29,523 nt of DNA from positions 1 to 29,523 of the forward strand of contig JBLMWU010000134.1 in the NCBI GenBank assembly GCA_050257395.1. The letters run 5' to 3'. Positions 7,625 to 14,850 of this stretch are shown here, piece after piece (the first letter of the stretch is position 1; each line of letters opens with the position of its first letter). The notes beneath the pieces are model-generated. The model had not been told where the DNA came from. It saw only the letters and a list, made by a program, of their open reading frames with translations, and did not search any database. Made by a program: the position numbers and the translations under genes. Source of the DNA: JAIRTY01 sp050257395 (GTDB taxonomy: Bacteria > Actinomycetota > Actinomycetes > Streptosporangiales > Streptosporangiaceae).

Positions 7625-9172
7625 TCACGGCAAGCGGACCCTTACTTTCTGGTGCTTGACAGGGCTCCGGTGATCGGCAACTGCATGCACAGTAGCGATG
7701 ACCGGACTCATTCTTGCCTTATCGTCCCTGCACGATAAGACAGTATCAATGGAAGCAATTTGCTCAGCAGGCCCTGCCGTGGCAGCAGCTGCCTTTTGTA
7801 CTGCGCGATATTTGGGATCGATCTGTGTAGCCAGCCGCCGGCTGAGGTCTCTGCCGTGCTCGCGGAGGGTGGTTCGCCACCGCGGGAGCAGCCCGAGTTC
7901 AGTGAAGGCCAGCACCAGGGCCGGCGCGGTGACCGCGACGAGCGCCCAGTGCAGCCCGGCCACGTGCGCGGCCAGGCCGTCGGTGAGCGAGGCGATCGGC
8001 TTGGTGCCGGCCCAGGCGATCGCCCACAGTGCCATGACGCTGGCTGCGTCAGCCGGCTGCTGCCGGACCAGCACAGTCTGGGTAACCGCACCGGTCTGGA
8101 GGGCGGCCGCGCCCGCGAGGAACGCGGCAGCGAGGCTGACCCAAGCGTTAGGGCTGGCCACGAAGAGCGCGATGCAGCTGACCAGGGCGAGCAGCGACCA
8201 GGCTGCACGCCGGGCGGTACGGGACGCGTCCCAGCAGCGCGGGTCCGTGGTCGGCCGTAGCGATCCCAGGATGGTCCCGGCACCGAGAGCCGACAGGAAA
8301 TATCCAGGCCATGCCGGAGATGCGTCCGGCAGGTGATGCGCCAGCGCCGGTCCAAGGATGAGGACAGGGTCATCGGCGAAGGTCACCGCGGCGACCATGG
8401 CAAGAAGAAGAGCGATACGAGGTTTCTGCAGTGCGATGCTGAGACCGTCCAGCGCCCGCGGACGCGGGCCGCGCATTCCGACGCGCGGGCCGGTCGGCAT
8501 CAGCATGATGCCGAACACCACGAACGAGAGTGCGTTGAGGGCGAATGCCCAGGTGAAGCCGCTCGCAGCGATCATCCACACGCACAGTGCGGGCGCTACC
8601 GCCCGCCCGGCGTTGTAAGACACCGAGTTCATGGCCATGGCGGCCTCGGTCTCTGCCTCGGGGACCAGCCTCGGCACCATCGCGGTCTGCACCGGGAGCG
8701 TGAAGGTGAACGCCAGCCCTAGCCCGAGCGCGCCGGCCACCAGGAACGGCTCCTTGAGCATGCCGATTGCCTGAAGCCCCGCCATGCCCGCAGCTATCGC
8801 CGCCGACAGGAACTGCATGCCGATGAGCATGCGCTTCCCCCCGATGCGGTGCGACACCACCGCTGCCCATGGGCCGAGGATGAGAGCGCCGGAGAACTGT
8901 GCGCAGGTGACGACGCCCACTGCAAGCACTGAGTGGGTCAGCTGGTAGGCGAGCATCACCTGGGCGGTGTTCTGGAACCAGGTGCCTGTATTCGAGATGA
9001 AGCTGCCGATGAAGTAGTAGCGAAAGCTGCGGCGTCCCAGGGACAGCCACGCCGAGCGATGCCCGTGGGCATGCGATCTCTGGAACCTGGGCGGCCGCGG
9101 GCCGGCCTCCTGGACCGTCGTCGGTGTTGCAGCCGAGGGGCCGTCGCCGTTGACGGCCGACTGGGGATCCAT
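7625..9172 (-). CDS. MFS transporter, EntS-like (MFS_3) exporter
   Basis: Major facilitator of 515 residues with about 12 hydrophobic helices between residues 50 and 450. The start region SFRYYFIGSFISNTGTWFQN (49-68) is typical of the MFS_3/enterobactin-exporter-like group. The loop VVSHRIGGKRMLIGMQF (104-120) corresponds to the family's loop 2-3 signature. The likely role is drug or metabolite efflux; the substrate is unknown. ATG 9172 gives a hydrophilic N-terminal tail of about 45 residues. The last 60 or so residues (after LSRRLATQI) extend past the transporter fold and are encoded by clearly lower-GC DNA with irregular codon use, including an 8-bp inverted repeat, so the original reading frame may have ended earlier. 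The GntR gene lies 47 bases upstream on the same strand and is the probable regulator. Confidence 0.88.
   Translation of the reverse strand: MDPQSAVNGDGPSAATPTTVQEAGPRPPRFQRSHAHGHRSAWLSLGRRSFRYYFIGSFISNTGTWFQNTAQVMLAYQLTHSVLAVGVVTCAQFSGALILGPWAAVVSHRIGGKRMLIGMQFLSAAIAAGMAGLQAIGMLKEPFLVAGALGLGLAFTFTLPVQTAMVPRLVPEAETEAAMAMNSVSYNAGRAVAPALCVWMIAASGFTWAFALNALSFVVFGIMLMPTGPRVGMRGPRPRALDGLSIALQKPRIALLLAMVAAVTFADDPVLILGPALAHHLPDASPAWPGYFLSALGAGTILGSLRPTTDPRCWDASRTARRAAWSLLALVSCIALFVASPNAWVSLAAAFLAGAAALQTGAVTQTVLVRQQPADAASVMALWAIAWAGTKPIASLTDGLAAHVAGLHWALVAVTAPALVLAFTELGLLPRWRTTLREHGRDLSRRLATQIDPKYRAVQKAAAATAGPAEQIASIDTVLSCRDDKARMSPVIATVHAVADHRSPVKHQKVRVRLP
7718..7739. repeat. Perfect 8-bp inverted repeat CTTATCGT-N6-ACGATAAG
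   Basis: Arms at 7718-7725 and 7732-7739 are perfectly complementary around CCCTGC. It lies inside the frame of the MFS C-terminal tail, in AT-richer DNA. The symmetry and arm length fit a dimeric regulator site, but no gene start lies nearby to be controlled by it. Confidence 0.45.
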
Positions 9173-9219
9173 GGCCTCGGCTCACCCAGCCATGAGGGAT
9201 CTCGGCGCCTGAATAATCG

Positions 9220-10059
9220 TCATGACGGGTCGCTGCTGCTTTCGTCGGGGAGCGGTACCTCGCCCACGCTGACCGCGAACTGGTTGCGGTCGGCCGGGTA
9301 GACGGTGATCGTGACCCGGATCGGCTCCCCGTCCTGGGCGAAAGCAGCCCGGAGGATGGAGATAACGCCCACCCTCCCGTCGGGGGGCAGCCGGAAGAAC
9401 GAGATCTCCTGCTGGTCCGGCGGCCGGTACCTGATGAGGTCCCGGTAACCCACCTGCTTGACGCTGAGCTCGCCGGCCAGGTAGCGGACGACCCCTTCTT
9501 CGATGTCCTCGGCTATGAGCAGCCGGTCGGCGCCCCGCCGCACCAGGCTCATCGGGTAGAAGGATGTCTGCATCGACCATGGTGTGTCATCGATGAAGCG
9601 CTCCTGGTGACGGCTCACCACTGACGTGCCTGGTGGCACGTTGAGCGCGGCGGCCACCTCTTCCCGTGCTTTCTGGACTTCCACCCGCGGCAGGCTGCTA
9701 GCGGGCGTCCGTTTGTTCGCCCGTACTTCCGCGTCGTAGACATCGCTGTGGCCGGTCGCCGGATCACCCGTCAGCGTGCTGACGAAGGGGACGATCTTCT
9801 GTACGACGAAGGTGCCCTGACCGGGCCGGGTCTCCACCAGGCTCCGGGTGATGAGGAGCTTGACCGCATCACGGACCGTGTTCCTTGATGCGTTGTACTC
9901 CTCCATCAACTCGAGTTCGGTAGGCAGTTGCGCGGACGGAGGCAGCAGCCCCGTCTCTATCCTGCGGGCCAGGTCCTGCGCGATCTGCTGATACAGCGGG
10001 CGGTCGGACCGGCGCGTGCGGGGCTGCGCCGCCGGGGATTTCATGTTCTCTTCCGTCAC
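9220..10059 (-). CDS. GntR-family (HutC/UTRA) transcriptional regulator
   Basis: DNA-binding regulator of 279 residues. The winged helix-turn-helix spans about residues 20-86 (RPLYQQIAQDLARRIETGLL, then LPTELELMEEYNASRNTVRDA and the wing RPGQGTFVV). The C-terminal two thirds is a UTRA-type ligand domain (ERFIDDTPWSMQTSFYPMSL, then GYRDLIRYRPPDQQE). HutC-type members usually repress genes next to them and bind a small effector. The MFS gene 47 bases downstream on the same strand is the obvious target. GTG 10059 was chosen because AGGGGGG ends 3 bases before it. ATG 10044 (preceded by GGAAGAG) is also good, and an upstream ATG at 10110 is less likely. The inverted-repeat cluster upstream (10214-10312) is a candidate operator. 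Confidence 0.92.
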   Translation of the reverse strand: MTEENMKSPAAQPRTRRSDRPLYQQIAQDLARRIETGLLPPSAQLPTELELMEEYNASRNTVRDAVKLLITRSLVETRPGQGTFVVQKIVPFVSTLTGDPATGHSDVYDAEVRANKRTPASSLPRVEVQKAREEVAAALNVPPGTSVVSRHQERFIDDTPWSMQTSFYPMSLVRRGADRLLIAEDIEEGVVRYLAGELSVKQVGYRDLIRYRPPDQQEISFFRLPPDGRVGVISILRAAFAQDGEPIRVTITVYPADRNQFAVSVGEVPLPDESSSDPS

Positions 10060-10213
10060 GGTCCCCCCCTGAGCAGGGATTCCCATCATTCTGATCAGCT
10101 GACTATGCATTCTGGGCGGGGCATGCCGTCCGTGGTCCTGCTACTGGCTGGTGCGCATGACCAGTCAGACCCCCTGCCATCCAGCATGCCCAGTCGAGGA
10201 CGATCATACTCCT

Positions 10214-10312
10214 GATCCCAATCGTTGGTATGTCTGGGATGAGATGTTTGAGACCGTCTCCCAGTTGGGTATTGGAATCATACCAATGACTGGGATGGCA
10301 AGATCGATTGGG
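10214..10312. promoter_or_regulatory. Cluster of nested inverted repeats, candidate GntR operator
   Basis: Visible pairs: CCCAATCG (10217-10224) with CGATTGGG (10305-10312); TTGGTATG (10225-10232) with CATACCAA (10279-10286); ATCCCA (10215-10220) with TGGGAT (10235-10240, again 10291-10296); ATTGG (10271-10275) with CCAAT (10283-10287); and the small palindrome CCAATCGTTGG (10218-10228). The left arm is thus 16 continuous bases whose complement is split in two by 18 bases on the right. It could be a set of regulator sites or a large fold. Its place upstream of the GntR gene favours operators; this is inference. Confidence 0.45.
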
Positions 10313-10440
10313 GTGATCCTAGCAAGGAGGACGATCCTCTGCGGGAGAACACCGACAACTCGCCGAGCAGTCTGCCGACTAGTCCCGACCCGCACCCGGG
10401 GCGCGAGCCGAATCGGGGGCCCGCGGCCACAAGCCGCAGG

Positions 10441-10461
10441 CCGGAAGCAAGGGAGACCCCC
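10441..10461 (+). repeat. Duplicated 5' block, copy 1 (contains ribosome site)
   Basis: The 21 bases directly before the ATG at 10462 recur, with one extra C, before the ATG at 10880 (copy 2 at 10858-10879). They contain the shared ribosome site AGCAAGGGAGACCCCC. A CCGCAGG motif precedes both copies. The conservation outside the coding region points to duplication of a gene with its leader. Confidence 0.75.
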
Positions 10462-10758
10462 ATGGCCGGCATCCTCATCACCAGCGCCGTCGTGATCTTC
10501 GTGCTGGGGTTCGCCCTCGGCGTGATCGCGCTGGTCAGCCTCGCGATCCACCGGGAGGAGCGAAAGTTCCTCAGCACGGGGCGGGTCTCCATCACGGAGC
10601 GGACCGCCGACCGGACCAGCCTCGCGGGCCGGGGTGTCACCGGCCTCTGGGTGCGTCACTGGGACGAGCAGCGGCCGCTTTCGGCCGAGGAACGCGTGAC
10701 GGCACATCACCGCGAGGGCGTGACGCTGCCCGGGCCGCAGGACACCACCGCTTACTGA
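10462..10758 (+). CDS. Small one-helix membrane protein, paralog A
   Basis: Unrecognised protein of 98 residues. Residues 3-29 form one hydrophobic helix. A conserved basic-acidic segment follows: HREERKF (30-36), STGRVSITER (38-47), SLAGRGVTGLWVR (53-65). The C-terminus is hydrophilic. The next gene encodes a clear paralog with the same order: helix, REERxF, TGxVSxTxR, SxAGRxxTGLxVR. The start is fixed by AGCAAGGGAG 8-10 bases upstream, duplicated in front of the paralog. The frame is open further upstream but has no start codon. The helix is probably a membrane anchor with the REER segment in the cytoplasm (positive-inside). Function unknown. A 14-bp hairpin follows 37 bases after its stop. 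Confidence 0.75.
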   Translation: MAGILITSAVVIFVLGFALGVIALVSLAIHREERKFLSTGRVSITERTADRTSLAGRGVTGLWVRHWDEQRPLSAEERVTAHHREGVTLPGPQDTTAY

Positions 10759-10794
10759 TCACTGACCAAGCAGGGCGCTGGCCCGGCAGTGCAA

Positions 10795-10836
10795 GCCAGG
10801 CCGGCCGGAGCACCGGGCGAGCCCGGCCGGCCTGGC
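10795..10836 (+). terminator. 14-bp hairpin between the two small membrane genes
   Basis: Arms 10795-10808 (GCCAGGCCGGCCGG) and 10823-10836 are perfectly complementary around a 14-base loop. It lies 37 bases after the stop of paralog A and 43 bases before the start of paralog B. There is no T tract. It may end or stabilise the first transcript. Confidence 0.6.
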
Positions 10837-10857
10837 ACCGGGCAGGACCGCAGGGAA

Positions 10858-10879
10858 CCGGAAGCAAGGGAGACCCCCC
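10858..10879 (+). repeat. Duplicated 5' block, copy 2
   Basis: Second copy of the block described at 10441-10461, differing by one inserted C just before the ATG. It supports ATG 10880 as the start of paralog B. Confidence 0.75.
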
Positions 10880-11125
10880 ATGACCGGTGTCATCGCCATC
10901 CTCGCCACCACCGCCGTCATCCTCGGCGTGACCGGGGCCATCGTCGTCGTCACCATCGGCATCCGCCGGGAGGAGCGCGAGTTCTCCCGCACGGGCCTGG
11001 TCTCGCTGACCCGCCGGGCCCCCGGGCAGGCCAGCATGGCGGGCCGCCTGGCAACCGGCCTGTACGTCCGCCAGCGCTGTGACGTGCCCGCCGGGCCCGC
11101 GCTCCGACAGGACTTGCTGGTCTGA
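10880..11125 (+). CDS. Small one-helix membrane protein, paralog B
   Basis: Unrecognised protein of 81 residues, a paralog of the preceding gene. The hydrophobic helix is at 3-28, followed by RREEREF (29-35), RTGLVSLTRRAPG (37-49) and SMAGRLATGLYVRQ (52-65), then a short divergent tail with one Cys. Compared with paralog A the helix and the REER/AGR/TGL blocks are kept in register with an offset of one residue, while the tail differs. The ribosome site lies in the duplicated 5' block. A hairpin at 11215-11247 lies downstream. I recall small actinobacterial proteins with a helix followed by REER, but know no function for them. Confidence 0.75.
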   Translation: MTGVIAILATTAVILGVTGAIVVVTIGIRREEREFSRTGLVSLTRRAPGQASMAGRLATGLYVRQRCDVPAGPALRQDLLV

Positions 11126-11214
11126 CCGGGCCAGCAGGACCGGGGGTGCCTGACCATCAGGCTGGTTCCGCCGCCGGGCTGGCAGCGGGACCGGGCTGAC
11201 GCCCCCGGTGGTCT

Positions 11215-11247
11215 GCGCCGCACCGTAGCCGGGGCACGGTGTGGCGC
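11215..11247 (+). terminator. 12-bp hairpin downstream of paralog B
   Basis: GCGCCGCACCGT (11215-11226) pairs with ACGGTGTGGCGC (11236-11247) with one G-U pair and a 9-base loop. It lies 90 bases after the stop of paralog B and before the MetE-like gene. A smaller hairpin, GCCTGA-CCA-TCAGGC, lies at 11148-11162. Confidence 0.5.
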
Positions 11248-11338
11248 GGGCCGATGCCCGGGACCGGGACTCACCGGCCGGAGGTCCGCCGGCCGGCCCG
11301 GTCCCGGCCTGCTGCCGGCGTGGTGCCGCCGGGCGCTC

Positions 11339-11344
11339 TAAGCT
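11339..11344 (+). promoter_or_regulatory. -10 box TAAGCT for a leaderless MetE-like transcript
   Basis: TAAGCT lies exactly 7 bases before the GTG at 11352, and no ribosome site precedes that codon. This spacing is typical of leaderless actinobacterial mRNAs, where transcription starts at the initiation codon. No clear -35 hexamer was found. Confidence 0.4.
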
Positions 11345-11351
11345 CGGCTGC

Positions 11352-12416
11352 GTGGCAGACACCGAGGCAGTTGCGCCGTATCCGTGGGCCCCGGCGAGCG
11401 CGACCGGGGTGGGCTCGATGCCGGGGACCGATCCGGCCGAGGCGATGCGGATCATCCTGGGCGAGCTGCCGGACCTGCCGCACCTGGCCGAGCTGCCGGG
11501 CCGGGGCGCGGGCGCCGGCCTGACCGGGCGGACCGCGGCGCTGCTGGTCGAGATGCCGGTGGAGCTCACCCCCACCGGCTGGCGGTTCACCGGGCGGCCG
11601 GGCCGTGACCTGCGGCGGGCCCGGGACCTGCTCTCCTCCGACCTCGACACGCTGGAGGAGTTCGCCGCCGGCTACACCGGGCCGCTGAAGGTCCAGGCGG
11701 CCGGGCCGTGGACGCTGGCGGCCACCATCGAGCTGCTCCGCAGCCAGGAACGGGCGCTGACCGACCGCGGCGCCGTGGCCGACCTCACCGAGTCGCTCGG
11801 CGAGGGCCTGCGCGCGCACCTGGACCAGATCACCAAGCGGGTGCCCGGCGCCACCATCCTGCTGCAGCTGGACGAGCCCGCCCTGCCGGGCGTGCTGGCG
11901 GGCACGCTGCGGTCCGCGAGCGGCCTGCGCCGCCTGGAGCCGCCGGAAGCCCCCGAGGCGGAGAACCGGCTGGCGGCGGTGCTGGCCGCCACCGGCGCGT
12001 TCAGCATCGTGCACTGCTGCGCTTTGTCGGTGCCCTTCGGCATGATCAGGAGTGCGGGCGCTGGCGCTGTCAGCTTCGACCTGGCGCAGCTGGGGCCGGG
12101 CGGCGAGGACGCGCTCGCGGAAACGGTGGAGGCAGGACTGGGCATCCTGGCCGGCGTGGTGCCCGCCACGCCAGCCCCGGGCGGGCAGCTGGCCGCCCGG
12201 GCGACGGCGGAGCGGGTGACCGGGCTGTGGCGGCAGATGGGCTGGCCAGCGGGCCGCAAGCCGGGCCTGGCCGCGGGCCCGGCCGGGCTGCCCGGGCAGG
12301 TCGTGCTGACGCCGGCCTGCGGGCTGGCCGGGGCTCCGCCCGGATACGCGAAGGACGCGCTGGCACGCTGCCGGGAGGCCGCCCGGCTGCTGCCGGAGCT
12401 GATCGAGGAGGGGTGA
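11352..12416 (+). CDS. MetE C-terminal-like protein (methionine synthase II family)
   Basis: Protein of 354 residues with the barrel of the C-terminal half of cobalamin-independent methionine synthase. Residues GVGSMPGTDP (19-28) open the domain, LQLDEPAL (171-178) is the substrate-site motif, and His221 with Cys222 or Cys223 (IVHCCA) and Cys323 (LTPACGLAG) match the zinc ligands of MetE. The N-terminal half of full-length MetE (about 750 residues) is absent. Short homologs next to ligA are widespread in actinobacteria (Rv3015c in M. tuberculosis, from memory) and their true methyl donor and acceptor are unclear. Zinc-dependent methyl transfer to a thiol is therefore family knowledge, not proven here. 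The start is GTG 11352, with a TAAGCT box 7 bases upstream. Its TGA overlaps the ligA ATG (TGATG), so the two are coupled. Confidence 0.88.
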   Translation: MADTEAVAPYPWAPASATGVGSMPGTDPAEAMRIILGELPDLPHLAELPGRGAGAGLTGRTAALLVEMPVELTPTGWRFTGRPGRDLRRARDLLSSDLDTLEEFAAGYTGPLKVQAAGPWTLAATIELLRSQERALTDRGAVADLTESLGEGLRAHLDQITKRVPGATILLQLDEPALPGVLAGTLRSASGLRRLEPPEAPEAENRLAAVLAATGAFSIVHCCALSVPFGMIRSAGAGAVSFDLAQLGPGGEDALAETVEAGLGILAGVVPATPAPGGQLAARATAERVTGLWRQMGWPAGRKPGLAAGPAGLPGQVVLTPACGLAGAPPGYAKDALARCREAARLLPELIEEG

Positions 12417-14545
12417 TGGCGGACGGGCCCGATGCGGGCGCGCGGCAGCGCCACGCGCAGCTCAGCATTGAGATCACCGAGCACGACCACCGGTACTACG
12501 TGCTCGACGCGCCGGTCGTCTCGGACGCCGAGTACGACGCCCTCATGCGGGAGCTGCGCGCCCTGGAGGAGCGCTACCCGGAGCTGCGCACCCCGGACTC
12601 CCCGACGCAGCGGGTCGCGGGCGGCATCTCCACCCTGTTCTCCCCGGTCGAGCACCTGGAGCGGCTGCTCAGCCTGGACAACGCGTTCTCCGCCGACGAG
12701 CTGGCCGGCTGGGGCGCACGGGTGGACAGGCTGGGCGGGACGGGCCCGTACCTGTGTGAGGTGAAGATCGACGGGCTGGCCGTGGCGCTGGTCTACCGCA
12801 ACGGCGCGCTGGTGCGCGGCGCCACCCGCGGGGACGGGGTCACCGGGGAGGACGTCACCCCCAACATCCGCACCATCGACGCGGTGCCGATGCGCCTGAC
12901 CGGCGCCGACGTGCCGGACGAGCTGGAGGTCCGGGGCGAGGTGTTCCTGCCGGTGGCCGCGTTCCGGGAGCTGAACGAGCGGCTGGAGGACGCGGGCCGC
13001 CCGCCGTTCGCCAACCCGCGCAACGCCGCCGCCGGGTCGCTGCGGCAGAAGGACCCGCGGGTCACCGCGTCCCGCGCGCTCAGCATGATCGTGCACGGGC
13101 TGGCCGTGCCGGGGGCCGACGCCGGGGCCGGCGGGATGCCCGCGCCCGACGTGCCCGCGGTGGCGGACTCGGTGCCGGAGACCCAGTCCGGCTGGTACGG
13201 GCGGCTGCGCGAGTGGGGGCTGCCGGTCAGCGACCTGGTCAGGGTGGTCGATGACCTGGACGGGGTGCGGGAGTACATCGCCTGGTACGGGGAGCACCGG
13301 CACGACCCGCCGTATGAGATCGACGGGGTGGTGGTCAAGCTCGACCGGCTCGCCGTGCAGCGGGAGCTGGGCGCGACCAGCCGGGCGCCGCGCTGGGCGA
13401 TCGCCTACAAGTACCCGCCGGAAGAGGTCACCACCCGGCTGCTCGACATCAAGGTGAACGTGGGCCGCACCGGGCGGGTCACCCCGTTCGCGGTGATGGA
13501 GCCCGCCCACGTCAGCGGGTCCACGGTGGACCGCGCCACCCTGCACAACGCCGATGAGGTCAAGCGCAAGGGCGTGCTCATCGGGGACATGGTGGTGCTG
13601 CGCAAGGCCGGCGACGTGATCCCCGAGGTCGTGGGGCCGGTCGCGGACCTGCGCACCGGCAGCGAGCGCGAGTTCGGGTTCCCCACGGAGTGCCCGGCCT
13701 GCGGCACACCGCTGGTGCGGGAGGAGGGCGGGGTGGACTGGCGCTGCCCCAACACCCGTGCCTGCCCGGCGCAGCTGCGCGAGCGGCTGTTCCATCTGGC
13801 GGGCCGGGGCGCGCTGGACATCGAGGTGCTCGGCTATGAGTCGGTGGCGGCCCTGCTCGACAGCGGGCTCATCAGCGACGAGGGCGACCTGTTCTCGCTC
13901 ACCGCCGAGAAGGCCGCCACCTCCCCGTTCTTCGTCAACAAGCAGGGCGGGCTGACGGTGAACGCCGGCAAGCTGCTGCGCAACCTGGACGAGGCGCGGC
14001 ACCGCCCGCTGTGGCGGCTGCTGGTGGCGCTGTCCATCCGCCACGTCGGGCCGACCGCCGCGCGGGCGCTCGCCGCCGAGTTCGGCTCGCTGGACGCGAT
14101 CGCGGCCGCGCCCGCGGAGGAACTCGCCGCCGTTGACGGCGTCGGGCCGACCATCGCGGCGTCGGTGACCGAGTGGTTCAAGGTGGACTGGCACGCGGCG
14201 ATCGTGGGCAAGTGGCGGGCCGCGGGGGTGGACTTCGGCACGGCCCGCGAGCGCACCCGGCCAGAGGAGGCCGCGGGCCTGCCGCTGGCCGGGGTCACCG
14301 TCGTGATCACCGGCACGCTGGGCGGGTTCACCCGGGACGAGGCCACCGAGGCGGTCACCGGGCGCGGCGGCAAGGTCGCCTCCTCGGTGTCGAAGAAGAC
14401 GAGCTTCGTGGTGGCCGGCGAGAACCCCGGCTCCAAGCACGACAAGGCGGTCTCCCTGGGCGTGCCGGTGCTCGATGAGGCGGGCCTGCGGGTGCTGCTG
14501 GACGAGGGCCCGGCGGCTGCCAGCGCCGCCGCCCAGCCGCAGTAG
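12416..14545 (+). CDS. ligA: NAD-dependent DNA ligase LigA
   Basis: Essential replicative DNA ligase that seals nicks using NAD. Its 709 residues carry the full domain order. The N-terminal Ia domain has HDHRYYVLDAPVVSDAEYD (23-41). The adenylation domain has the catalytic Lys117 in KIDG (117-120) and RGEVFLP. The OB domain includes GRTGRVTPFAVMEP. The Cys4 zinc finger is Cys426, Cys429, Cys444, Cys450. Then come helix-hairpin-helix repeats and a BRCT domain (about 620-700, VVITGTLGGFTRDEA). ATG 12416 shares its A with the TGA of the MetE-like gene, and GAGGAGGGG just upstream serves as ribosome site. The length is usual for actinobacterial LigA (about 690-730). A short Ala-rich tail ends the protein. 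No odd residues were noted. Confidence 0.98.
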   Translation: MADGPDAGARQRHAQLSIEITEHDHRYYVLDAPVVSDAEYDALMRELRALEERYPELRTPDSPTQRVAGGISTLFSPVEHLERLLSLDNAFSADELAGWGARVDRLGGTGPYLCEVKIDGLAVALVYRNGALVRGATRGDGVTGEDVTPNIRTIDAVPMRLTGADVPDELEVRGEVFLPVAAFRELNERLEDAGRPPFANPRNAAAGSLRQKDPRVTASRALSMIVHGLAVPGADAGAGGMPAPDVPAVADSVPETQSGWYGRLREWGLPVSDLVRVVDDLDGVREYIAWYGEHRHDPPYEIDGVVVKLDRLAVQRELGATSRAPRWAIAYKYPPEEVTTRLLDIKVNVGRTGRVTPFAVMEPAHVSGSTVDRATLHNADEVKRKGVLIGDMVVLRKAGDVIPEVVGPVADLRTGSEREFGFPTECPACGTPLVREEGGVDWRCPNTRACPAQLRERLFHLAGRGALDIEVLGYESVAALLDSGLISDEGDLFSLTAEKAATSPFFVNKQGGLTVNAGKLLRNLDEARHRPLWRLLVALSIRHVGPTAARALAAEFGSLDAIAAAPAEELAAVDGVGPTIAASVTEWFKVDWHAAIVGKWRAAGVDFGTARERTRPEEAAGLPLAGVTVVITGTLGGFTRDEATEAVTGRGGKVASSVSKKTSFVVAGENPGSKHDKAVSLGVPVLDEAGLRVLLDEGPAAASAAAQPQ

Positions 14546-14850
14546 GGCCAGGGTCACCAGCAGCCCGGCCGGGTGCGCCACGCCGGTTCTCCGGTTACGC
14601 TTAGTTACTATGCTATTACTTTTAGTAGTTAGACCGGGTGGCTGCGGTGGCGCGACCCGCCCCCAAGCGGCCGGTCAGCGACACGCCGTGTCGCCCCCGA
14701 TCCGCGAAATGGCTCTGACCTGGGTTTTTGCTGACAAGCGATCAAAGTCAGTAACGGATAGTATGCAAGTGGCTTCGCGAAGTATGGGTTTCGCCTTACT
14801 CTTCTCGTGGGGCGACGTGCATCCGATCAGCTGGCAGGCACGAGGACACG
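14546..14850. other. 305-base intergenic stretch with AT-rich island
   Basis: This stretch lies between ligA and the GGDEF-EAL gene. A 32-base island at 14601-14632 is about 75% A+T, extreme for this DNA, and holds TACTA/TAGTA inverted arms (14606-14610, 14623-14627). A 7-bp hairpin follows at 14678-14694. Further on are CTGAC repeated at 14715 and 14731, the latter with an inverted GTCAG at 14747-14751, a -10-like TAGTAT at 14759-14764 and the palindrome CTTCGCGAAG at 14773-14782. This looks like a promoter and operator region for the c-di-GMP gene. No known riboswitch pattern was recognised. Confidence 0.5.
14678..14694 (+). terminator. 7-bp hairpin downstream of ligA
   Basis: GCGACAC (14678-14684) pairs perfectly with GTGTCGC (14688-14694) around a 3-base loop. 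It lies 133 bases after the ligA stop and is followed by CCCC, not T. It could be a weak terminator or part of the downstream leader. Confidence 0.4.

Larger units (their letters stand above)
10060..10461. other. 402-base intergenic stretch, lower GC, rich in inverted repeats
   Basis: Divergent region between the GntR gene and the first small membrane-protein gene. The first 150 bases show nothing but the GntR ribosome site. From about 10200 to 10330 the DNA is AT-richer and dense in inverted repeats (listed separately). The frame of the next gene is open backwards to a TGA at 10249-10251 without any start codon. It would read GYWNHTNDWDGKIDWGDPSK and then a Pro/Ser-rich stretch, which may be a decayed gene or chance. 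The duplicated 5' block of the small membrane genes begins near 10434. Confidence 0.5.

Noticed and set aside
7656..7684. Perfect TTGACA in the MFS tail as a promoter
   Set aside because: No -10-like hexamer lies 16-18 bases downstream (AACTGC or ACTGCA), and no plus-strand gene follows.
10151..10495. 114-residue plus-strand frame starting in the GntR upstream region
   Set aside because: It runs out of frame into the start of the small membrane gene and turns Arg-rich. Only the WYVWDEMFE part is curious and is discussed as a possible gene remnant.
11672..14581. 969-residue minus-strand open frame opposite the MetE-like gene and ligA
   Set aside because: Shadow frame caused by high GC; composition is His/Arg/Pro/Gly repeats with no domain. 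The plus strand encodes unmistakable LigA.
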